Shown here one piece after another: positions 33,901-41,400 of a DNA stretch of 64,000 bases (positions within the stretch are counted from its first letter, which is position 1; every line of letters begins with the position of its first letter). The notes beneath the pieces are model-generated. The model had not been told where the DNA came from and did no database searches. It worked only from the letters and a program-made list of their open reading frames with translations. Source of the DNA: Rufibacter glacialis (GTDB lineage: Bacteria > Bacteroidota > Bacteroidia > Cytophagales > Hymenobacteraceae); the NCBI RefSeq assembly GCF_008271745.1, contig NZ_VKKZ01000020.1, forward strand, positions 744,001 to 808,000, written 5' to 3'. A program made the translations under genes and the position numbers.

Positions 33901-34386
33901 CAAGGCCTCTGCCAAAGAAGTGCGGGATTCCTGGGTATTATGAAGGACTAGCCGGAGGGCCACCCGCCATTGCTGAGGGGTTGGAAACGGTTTTACCTTC
34001 GTTTTTGGCTTAGGTGATGACCCATTTTTGGGCAGAAAAGTGGTGCCCGCACCCACTTCAAGCTCAAGATTGGTCTTTAATTCGGGGGCTCGTTTCTGGA
34101 GCCAATCCAGTAAGTTGGAAGAGATAGAAAGGAAGGTTGGGGCATAGTGGTTTTCCTCTCCGTCTTTTGGTTTCTTCAACCAGATCAGTTCTCTGGCCCG
34201 GTCCACGAACCGCTCATTGTCTATCACTTGTTCCAGTTGTTGCAAGATGCTTTTCTTGTCTTTCTCCAAAAGGACCACAGAATCAGCCCCATCTTCTGCC
34301 AGAACATTGGGTGTGGAACGCACCATGTCCTGCATCAACCCAATGATGGACACGGCCCTGGATGTTAAATCTAATATGGCATCCAT
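30904..34386 (-). CDS. Large membrane-embedded patatin-like phospholipase
   Basis: 1160 residues, far longer than usual bacterial patatins. Layout: helical N-terminal domain (1-240) of no known family; patatin core opened by SGGGIRSATFNLG (oxyanion loop, about 263) with nucleophile Ser296 in STVSGGGYIG; an inserted membrane region with about nine helices (roughly 375-720); then the rest of the patatin fold with the Asp of the catalytic dyad in LSDGAHFDNMGLYELV (about 966). It should hydrolyse membrane lipids from within the membrane. Patatins are common effectors in bacterial defence; the N-terminal helical domain could be a signal-receiving unit. Downstream of, and same strand as, the large operon at 36628-52715. 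Confidence 0.85.
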   Translation of the reverse strand: MDAILDLTSRAVSIIGLMQDMVRSTPNVLAEDGADSVVLLEKDKKSILQQLEQVIDNERFVDRARELIWLKKPKDGEENHYAPTFLSISSNLLDWLQKRAPELKTNLELEVGAGTTFLPKNGSSPKPKTKVKPFPTPQQWRVALRLVLHNTQESRTSLAEALEYMPVQVVLAIEGGNCSAFKQRELQENLVTDPEARALLESDETLVKRLLEKKVSLPFETIFKEELQEVTASRTLRQQPGTIKRGDPIQQAADLELRALAFSGGGIRSATFNLGILQGLSKAGVLPQFDYLSTVSGGGYIGSWYSAWIEREGSLFKVQDRLNPERSPDPMGEEVKPIHWLRMFSNYLAPNSSIMSADSWTVGMTWLRNTLLNQVVIMLLLCTVIAAGLCLYIFWQQLWPAGTSPSLVHWVISGLLLVGAVLAGRGMSSYSQHLPPVNFLKANKTYLITGGLLLIGFLLAFMVSSWIYQNALNEHGSAPISVMDRFTLLRPIAIIGSLGLLMVAALGRYDACLPRYSTLKLSGAIFLLVVFSVVSAFAGVMLLALVWSGLHFLVDLSLSVSSPSWAQYEPPFTFEKFVRSKEFLVNMVFILGPPLIMEVLSLTVVTRMALLGKFFPDDRREWWGRMGAHAHRGMLAWVVLSAICLLGPKLILVVHDHYLLPLAGGWFAFIGIAVRFAFGSGTPALQSSSTNTSRWKDLLVRVAPYLFIVGMLIIASKVIGMAMDYIEVPADVLYKALGLFCALAALTCLLAWRIGVNEFSMHHFYRNRLLRGYMAATRRQTERAATANPFTGFDSQDDLKLAQLRTDLGYQGPLLIINTTLNATQATDLDRQDRKAESFVFTPLYCGYDISRNRPSACAANKSFEYGFRPTKYYAYPEDKNSLGGPGIGTAMAISGAAANPNQGYHSSAATAFLMTIFNARLGWWMGNPRRAQWERADPRFGLGYLIYDLLGKTDTKRDYVCLSDGAHFDNMGLYELVRRRVRLVVMGDGEQDDKFTCGGLANAIRRCRIDFGVEIEIDVTPITNRNKETSFSSQHYAVGTIWYPEDPIGKPSGKLVYLKSSLMGDETVDVREYAQEFPAFPHQSTADQFFSEAQFESYRKLGLHIMEYALKDDKVRVLFGLDKLNAASGQSHQATRGRNTKPVLGKWYKEIVPPYHRFL

Positions 34387-34480
34387 AGTTGAAAATGGCT
34401 GGTAGGTGAGGAAAAGGAAGTAGAGGCAGAAGTAAGAGAATCTGGCGCAGGAAGCCCAGACCTAAAGGAGGCGTTGGAAA

Positions 34481-34675
34481 CTAAACTTTCAGGCTGCTGC
34501 CTGCCACGTATGCCTTGCGTTGACGGACCAAAATTTCCATTCGGCCACTAAACCGGGGCTGGCCTTTCTTCAAAAGCAGTGAAGGCAACCTCAGGAAATT
34601 GACCTGGCCTTTTTCAGCACCCCATGTAAAGGTAGGTCCGTTGAGTTCTACCTGAGGGCTTAAACTGGGGTGCAG
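34481..34675 (-). pseudogene. Truncated 3' fragment of an unknown gene
   Basis: On the minus strand a 64-codon frame reads HPSLSPQVELNGPTFTWGAE, then KGQVNFLRLPSLLLKKGQPR and FSGRMEILVRQRKAYVAG, ending at a TAG (34483-34481). It has strongly protein-like composition but no start codon near its beginning; an in-frame stop (34678-34676) cuts it off. This looks like the C-terminal remnant of a gene removed by deletion or insertion. No family recognised. The rest of the 34387-34889 gap holds the hairpin cluster at 34700-34765. Confidence 0.4.
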
Positions 34676-34699
34676 TTAATGACCATTCTTGCCTAGTTT

Positions 34700-34765
34700 G
34701 AGGCTTTCGCCTCACTGAAGTTGCAAACTTCAGCTCATTTTGGGTCCAAGTTGGAAACTTGAACC
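34700..34765. repeat. Cluster of three consecutive hairpins
   Basis: 34700-34713 (GAGGC-TTTC-GCCTC), 34715-34733 (CTGAAGTT-GCA-AACTTCAG) and 34743-34765 (GGTCCAAGTT-GGA-AACTTGAACC, one mismatch) follow each other within 66 nt. The last two share a GTT-G(C/G)A-AAC loop and look like duplicates. The arrangement resembles REP-type intergenic repeats. Confidence 0.55.
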
Positions 34766-34889
34766 AGCTATGTTGTTAGAACTTGACGGCCCTGCCATGA
34801 AAAGGGGTTTCCTTTAACCGGCCAGGCAGAGAGTGGATGGCTTTCCCTGTTAACCCATTCCAGGGCAGTTTCCCAGCGCCAGGCTGGGT

Positions 34890-35882
34890 CTACTGTAGAG
34901 GATTGTGCAACTCAGAGAAAATAGGGGTGCTTGGTTCACCGACCAACTCCTCTAAGGGTGCATGATCCTTGATAGTGGGAAGCGTCAGGTTAAGGGCGGT
35001 TGCGGTATTGGGGCCCACTATCCCATCGCTGGCTTCCAGCCCAAAATGGGTAGCCTGAAAGTTGAGCACGGCCAATAGGGTCCTTACCCCAAAATCCATG
35101 TCCAACCGGCCTTCATAGAATTTCTTCTTGCGCAGTTCCTCCTGGAGCCTGGTTACCAGCTTTCCTTTTGAGCCATACCTAAGACGAGCCGTCAAGGAAC
35201 TTGTGCCGTTCAGGGCTACTTTCTGGGCATCTCGCCCTTCCAGCAGAAAATAGGAAAAGCTGTCTTGCGGCAAGGCGTAGGCATTTCCGTGAAAAGCTTT
35301 CCAGGCCCCGGTATTGGGCTGATTTTTCCTGCTTTTACATTTGGGATACCCCACCACCACCTGGCACCCAGCACTAGCGTAACCATCACTCACCCCCATG
35401 CTCCAGGCGCTATGCAGGTTATCAAACGGCGACATGAATTCTACCCGGTCATGGACGTCAAAATCCAGATCATCGGCGGTTCGCCGGATGGGGAGTTTGT
35501 TCACCTGCCGGAAGGCCTCATGTCCGGAACGGCTTCCCGCATGGTGCACGCCTTTCCGGTAATCTTCATAAAAACCGGTCAGCAATTGGTTGGCCCCCAT
35601 CCCGTTCCGGCTTTTCGCTTTGGAGACATAGGTCTGGCTAGGCACCGTACTTCCCGGAAAAACCGCGAATCCTTTGCCCGGAACCCATTGTCCCAAGGTA
35701 CACCTGGGGTTAAGGTAGTTGATATTGGCGACCTGCAGCAGGTGCTTATCACTGAAAGAGTAATCATCCAAATCAATGGGGAGACACCCCCGCAAGCCAA
35801 AGAACACCATTCCCTTGGATGGCTTCACAAAACAGTTCTGGTCTAAAAGCTGTACCAAATGCTCTTCCCTAAGCTCAAACAT
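34890..35882 (-). CDS. Peptidoglycan-binding protein with an L,D-transpeptidase-like motif
   Basis: 330 residues, no signal peptide. N-terminal ~200 residues are of unknown family but contain His157 followed 16 residues later by ASAGCQVVVG (Cys173), reminiscent of the H...(S/T)xGC active site of L,D-transpeptidase/DUF5675-like folds. The C-terminal part (about 228-300) is a PG_binding_1 domain: LRYGSKGKLVTRLQEELRKK, FGVRTLLAVLNFQATHFGLE, DGIVGPNTATALNL. Cytoplasmic peptidoglycan-binding proteins of this sort occur as cell-wall effectors or exported by specialised systems. It stands between the patatin gene and the large operon on the same strand, so it may belong to that system. Confidence 0.7.
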   Translation of the reverse strand: MFELREEHLVQLLDQNCFVKPSKGMVFFGLRGCLPIDLDDYSFSDKHLLQVANINYLNPRCTLGQWVPGKGFAVFPGSTVPSQTYVSKAKSRNGMGANQLLTGFYEDYRKGVHHAGSRSGHEAFRQVNKLPIRRTADDLDFDVHDRVEFMSPFDNLHSAWSMGVSDGYASAGCQVVVGYPKCKSRKNQPNTGAWKAFHGNAYALPQDSFSYFLLEGRDAQKVALNGTSSLTARLRYGSKGKLVTRLQEELRKKKFYEGRLDMDFGVRTLLAVLNFQATHFGLEASDGIVGPNTATALNLTLPTIKDHAPLEELVGEPSTPIFSELHNPLQ

Positions 35883-36627
35883 GGCCTTCTGTTTTAGAGG
35901 TATTTTTGAAGAAGTCAGTTACAAATGGAAAGTATAGTTTACCCAGCGTTGTTAAGGCTTTTTACCCCGTGGTTGGGGAAACCGAGGGCGTTGTTTGGCA
36001 CCTGGATGGAAACTAACGCTACGGTGCCTTTTGGTAAATCTTTTCCATTTCCCTTTCGCTCAATTTCCTTTAATGGTGCGAAAAGCGGTCAGAGTCATAA
36101 GGGCATTATCCCCTTATTGCAGTTCTATAGCCCAAAATCAGCTAGATTCTGCCCAACCAAAGTACTTACGTTTCAGGGGTGTATTTCTAAAAATTACTAA
36201 AATCGAAACAAACAGTAGGCCTAGGTTATGAATTAAGTAAGTTTACTATTAAAATAAGTAAAAATCAATACTTATCATCAAGGAAAATCTTGTTTTTTAG
36301 CTGCTTATATTAAAAATCCCATGAAACAGCTATAAAAGGCGTTCTTCTCTGTATCCAATTTGAATAAGCCTTTCAGCAGGAAATCAATCAGCTTCTACCT
36401 TTTCAAATTCGCTACAAACCAAAGTTGCATGACCGTATATCTTTAAAACTCTTCCCGTGTTTAGCGCCTGTTTTTAGCAAATCAGGCGCTAAATACTTAT
36501 CTCAGCATACCAGGCCTCCCTCAAAAGTGCATCCATACTTCCTGCTTGAGCGAATATTCCTCCTGAGGAAGGCGCACATCGGTAGAACACCTTCTAATAG
36601 TTATTTTTCCGATAGGTATGATTCGCC
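35883..36627. other. Gene-free gap between the large operon and the peptidoglycan-binding gene
   Basis: About 745 bp without a supported gene; short ORFs here have atypical composition. It is AT-rich around 36190-36330 and probably contains a promoter for the minus-strand gene at 35882, although no TAnnTTTG box is evident. The one clear structure is the hairpin at 36460-36493. Confidence 0.5.
36460..36493 (-). terminator. Dispersed hairpin family, copy e, after the large operon
   Basis: TTTAGCGCCTG (36460-36470) pairs perfectly with CAGGCGCTAAA (36483-36493) across a 12-nt loop TTTTTAGCAAAT. It lies about 135 nt beyond the stop of the last gene of the five-gene operon and may end its transcript. 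Confidence 0.45.
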
Positions 36628-38367
36628 CTAAGCCCGTTGGATGGGTAGGATCTGGTCAAACATCAGATTGGCCAATCCTTCGCCCCTTCCGGCTTGCTTG
36701 CGACGGCCTACCCACAGGTAGGTTTTTCCATTGAGCCAGCGGGTCCGTTGGAAATTCCTCCTGATGATCACCCCTGCCCTGGGAATCTCTTCCTCCTCAA
36801 TAAAGAAAGTAGGCTTATTCTCTGACACTACCCGGCTGAGGGGCCTGGTGCCTTGGGGCATTCTGGCTCGTTGCAGCCTTATTTCCCGGGTCACCTCGCC
36901 TGCGGCTCCTTTTTTCTGCACCGGTAGAAAGGGAATCCAGTTATCAGGCACGGTATTTCCCAGCACATACCGAATCTGGGCTTCCGTTTCAAGGGGAGTG
37001 AATTCCTTCAGATCGGGCACATGCCGCTTCAGCATTCTGCCTGACCCCGCCTCTGAGGGCACCACCTGTTCAATGGCCCACACCATGTTAGACATTTCGT
37101 CTCTGATGAAGTTGACTTTTTCCAGGTCCTCCCCTTCCAGCAGTTTCCCCACGGAGGGGGCCATGTAAAAGACGCTTTCATTCACGGTGGCATTGTCCCT
37201 CTCGGTCTGGTGGAAAACGGCAAACTCCTGCCAGTTCATTTCAGGGTCTTTGGTGGTGGGCGCCACCAACTGGTGTTGGCCGAATACGTCTTTTACCACA
37301 ATCCCTTCAATCTGGCAGATGGTGTTGATACCTAGTTCATACGGCAGGATAAACCAATCATTGGAATACGTGAGGCCATACTCAGCCAAAAGTAAGTTGA
37401 GTAAGGCGGTAGGCGATGCCTCTATCTTCCCGAAATCTGTTTCCTGGTCTTCCATCTGCCACAGGCGTGGATGAGGCATGCCGCTGAATTTAAGGGGAGT
37501 TGGGATAAACGTCTGTAATACCTGCTCGCCTGTGGTTGGCAGATTTGCGTTTCGGTTACTCCGGACGGTTTCCTGGTCGAAGTCTTTCCAGTCCAGGTGC
37601 CCTGAGCTGTACTGATCCGCAACCAACCGTTGGCTGGTTCCTGGCCCGTTGCTCTCCAGGGCGAAATTGTATTCCAGGTGTTCCGGTACCCAAGCCGCCT
37701 GGTCTTTGGCCGGCTGCTGGTACAGGTGCCCAAACCATTTGGTGTAAGCCCCCGCGATCTCTGTGAACAAAGCCCGATGCGAGTTCTCCAGCTGGGGCTC
37801 GGCGGCCACCCAAGACGCAAAACTGCCATTCTGAATCTCCTGGTAAATTTTATACCCATCTGGCAGCAACCCCTGGATTCCTTTGGTAAAATACCGGCCT
37901 TCTTCATCATCTGGCTGAACCTCGGCCGAAAGGACGTATTTGCCCAGCAGGAGAGGCAGGTATTTGTTCAGCTTAAAGGATTTCAGGAGCTTGATAAAAT
38001 GCCTCCCCATTTGGGCTTTCAGGAAGATGGTGGCCTCCAGCGGTTCCTGCTCCACCAAGGTCTCCAGTGGGAAATCAGGTTTGTACGGAATCCGTTCCCC
38101 GTTTTTCAGGACGATTTCCTGCGGTTTGGTGTGTTTTCCTGAAATAGAGGCCTGAAACGGCGTACCGGCATCCTCCCCCTGGAATTCCCCGAACTGCCAC
38201 TGCCGGCAAACCGTCCAGAGGGGATCCCTGATTTCCATGCGGAGGCTATGCCCAAAATCCTTGGAACGGGGGCTGCCTTCTAACCGGTTGTAATTGCTTA
38301 TCAAAGGGAAGATGTACCTCTCCGCCTCTAATTTCACCTTGGAGATAGGGACTAATAGCTTTGCCAT
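36628..38367 (-). CDS. Conserved large-cluster protein, 579 aa, function unknown
   Basis: No named domain. The N-terminus has a distinctive conserved-looking block: YNRLEGSPRSKDFGHSLRME, then IRDPLWTVCRQWQFGEFQGE and DAGTPFQAS. I recall this block ('ERYNRLEPRPR...ARQWQ.GEF.GEDAGSP') in unannotated proteins of actinobacteria and cyanobacteria encoded beside relatives of the neighbouring genes. No signal peptide or membrane helix, so probably cytoplasmic or exported by a special route. It is the last gene of the operon, 33 nt after the 1617-aa gene. Function unknown; no catalytic motif visible. Confidence 0.72.
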   Translation of the reverse strand: MAKLLVPISKVKLEAERYIFPLISNYNRLEGSPRSKDFGHSLRMEIRDPLWTVCRQWQFGEFQGEDAGTPFQASISGKHTKPQEIVLKNGERIPYKPDFPLETLVEQEPLEATIFLKAQMGRHFIKLLKSFKLNKYLPLLLGKYVLSAEVQPDDEEGRYFTKGIQGLLPDGYKIYQEIQNGSFASWVAAEPQLENSHRALFTEIAGAYTKWFGHLYQQPAKDQAAWVPEHLEYNFALESNGPGTSQRLVADQYSSGHLDWKDFDQETVRSNRNANLPTTGEQVLQTFIPTPLKFSGMPHPRLWQMEDQETDFGKIEASPTALLNLLLAEYGLTYSNDWFILPYELGINTICQIEGIVVKDVFGQHQLVAPTTKDPEMNWQEFAVFHQTERDNATVNESVFYMAPSVGKLLEGEDLEKVNFIRDEMSNMVWAIEQVVPSEAGSGRMLKRHVPDLKEFTPLETEAQIRYVLGNTVPDNWIPFLPVQKKGAAGEVTREIRLQRARMPQGTRPLSRVVSENKPTFFIEEEEIPRAGVIIRRNFQRTRWLNGKTYLWVGRRKQAGRGEGLANLMFDQILPIQRA

Positions 38368-38400
38368 GGAGATTGCGTTATGGATAGGGAAATGCGGGGG

Positions 38401-41400
38401 TTATTGCGTGTACGGCCTGTAGAGCTCAAATTTCTGCCGGGCAATGTATTCCAGGAAGTTGTCATTGGAAGCCAGGTAATCCAGGGAAACATTCGCCTCT
38501 TTCACGTCAAACCGGGCCACGGTCATGGGGATCAGATTTTCCATGCCGGCATCAGCCATGAGGTGCGACGGCTCTACGGCCCGGGTCTTGGCCCGGGAAA
38601 GCGTATTGTTCAAAATGCCCAGCAAAACGTCCCAATTCCATTTGGCAGCCCCTTTGGGTTCTACCGCCAGCAACAGGGCATTGGGGGCCGAGGCATTGGG
38701 CTGGTCATAGTTGAAGGCGACGCCCGAGATCTCTTTGTCATTGGGAATGGCCTCTGTCCATTCATCAATCAGCAGAGCAGACTGCAGTTCCTCCACTTTC
38801 CTTGACTGGGCGCCGTGAATGGCCATGGAGATGGTATCATCCAGAATATCAAACTTCTCGCCGGTTTTCTCATTGATTTCAGGAAACTCCACCGCTAACC
38901 AACTGTTGACCTCCAACGGCGGGAACTGGGCTGCCGTGAAGGGGGTGTCGGTCTCTGCCTGGGCTTCTGACAGCATCCTTACCTGCTCCAGGTGCTTCAT
39001 GTTCTGCCGGACGGCCGCCACCGATTCCAGCCAGGTCTCCACGGCCAGTTCGTTGGTGGTGCCCTGTACCTTGTTGATGTGGCGCAAGAGTTGGTTGCCT
39101 TCATCCCCCAAGACTTTGGAAACGTCGGCGGGATTGAGGTACCGGAAGCGGGGTATCACCAGGAAGTCGTCTCCCAGAACCGCTTTTACCGCCTCTGTGA
39201 GCCTGGTGACCTGGGTGTTTGGGTTGGTCTCAGAACTGGCCTTTGCCATTTTATCTTGGGCCAGTTGTAACCGCTGGTTGATGTTCTGCCAGACCCCGGC
39301 GGCAGCGGAAAGCAAATCCACCAAGCGGGTCTCTGGGCTGTGGCCTGCATTCTCTACAAAGGTGGTTTTAATGCCGTACAGAGGTGCCGTTGCCAGGAGT
39401 TGGTGCAGCTGGGCGCTTCCGTTGGCAGACACGGTAACTTTTTCCAAGACGCTGCGGTCGGCCCCTTTTTGATGATATTGGGTAAAAAGCCCCTGAAACG
39501 TGGTGGCTTGTGTTCCGGCCGTGGCACTTTCATTTGGCGCGGTGCTCTCCACCGTTTTCTGAAACAGGGCAAGGCTTTCCACGCAACGGCTTGCCCTGGT
39601 TTTCAGGTCGGTTACCTCCCAGCCATACAGCAGACCCGCGTCTTTGACTTCCGTTTTGGTACGGGGCGAGAAATCTTTGGCGCTGGCGGCGCGTGCCCCC
39701 GTCAACAGCACCCGTAAGGCCCTGAGCAAGGGAATAGCCTGGGCGAGTGTCCTCTTTCCGGGAGCTACCTCGGGCCCGAAACTTATTTTCAGCCTACTTT
39801 TGGCCGGCACCGGCGTAGTGGCGGTATAGACTTGTTCTAGCCGGGCCTCCAGTTCCTGGGCTCCGGACTGCCTATCTGTACCCACGGCATAGATCAAGTC
39901 AATGGGTTGCAGTTTGAGGTCAGCAAGAGAAACAGGCGCACTATTAGATTCCACTCCGTTTTCATCCACTAATGCGGCCGTGGCCAGGATATCAGCGGGA
40001 TTGCCTATCATGGTGCCCAGCCATTGGTTTAACCCCGGTTCCAGGGCAGAACGCGGGCTGGGGTTTTCAGGCCAGTTTTTTCTTTCTGCGGTAGAAACGC
40101 CAGGATTGAAATGCATGGTAATCCGGTTGGTAAAGGAAAGGTGGGTGGTACGGGGAGTTCTGTGGAATTCAAGATCAGGCGGCATCTCCGCGTTCTTAAC
40201 GGCATTGAGCAAGGCGGCGGTTCTATCGGTTTTTCCCTGGGTGGCCTGGTAAGCGGTTTCTGAGACTAACAGGTCATTGAGGGCATCCATGGTGTCTTCC
40301 AGCCGGTTTTTCTCTTTGAGCACCAGGGCCAGATGACTGGTATTGGGTACCACCGAGGCGATTTCCGCCTCTTTTGCGGAAACGATTTTTAGGCCGTTTA
40401 CCACCGAATAGGCCGGCACTGTCTCCTGGGCCACGGTTCCTTGCTGCGGAATGGAAGCATGGTTGATGGGAAACTTCTCGCGGAAGCTCAGGATGTATTG
40501 GTTCAGGTTGTTGGCGGGGTTCAGGCTGGTGACCTCATGCAAGGCCCGTTCAAATTGATAGCCCAGCAAGGCCTCCAAAGATTGGTTGTTCTGGATGCCC
40601 TCATACACAAAAATCGCCCTTCTTACCCGTTCAGAGGAGAGGGTGATGGCAAAGTTGCCTGGGTCGGCCTTGGTGGCGTGGTTTTGGTACCCTGCCAGCA
40701 ATACCCCTGCCGCCGTGGCGTGGTTAAGCGACGGGGTTTGCACGAAGCCCGCATTGGAGGCCACCTGGTAGACCGGTGCGCCGTTGGCAGGTTTCATGGC
40801 TTCTGGTACTTCCACCACTTTTTTCTCCGCTACCTTCAAATTCTCTACCCAACCATAGGCCCCTATGTAAATTCCTTCTGGGGCGGTTTTCCGGTTATTC
40901 TGGAGCCGTCTTTGGAACAGACCTGTCACCCAGGCGTCTAGACGGTAAGTGCACAAGTCTATATGGTCTGACAGGTCCTTATGCAACCGGGAGGTAGGCA
41001 GCTGGGCTAACACCTTCATGGCCCCTTTCATCTCCTGTAAGACCCGGCCCTCTGCGGCTTTATTCCCAGCATCTAAGAAATAGTCCCCAATGGGACCAAC
41101 CACTTTCAGCTTGGCAGGGTCAATGGCCGATGGACTGCCCTGCAGCACTTCCCAACTGGTAATGTCTTTGAACTCGGTGCTGAAATTCAGCAAGCTCTTT
41201 TCAAAAGAGGCTTTTTTCACCAGAATGTTAGAAGTGAAATAATATTCCTCAGTGGCGGTTTGTAACTCCTGTAGAATAGAATGCCGGAGCATGAGGTAAA
41301 GGATACTGTTGGGGGGCCGGGTTCCCAGGTTGTGGACCAAAAGGTCGTTTAGCCGGTTGGCCTGGGAAATCCATTCAATGAAATTCAATTTTTGGGGTCC

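Noticed and set aside
35925-36200. Plus-strand ORF of 91 codons in the gap before the peptidoglycan-binding gene
   Set aside because: Atypical composition and no support from context.
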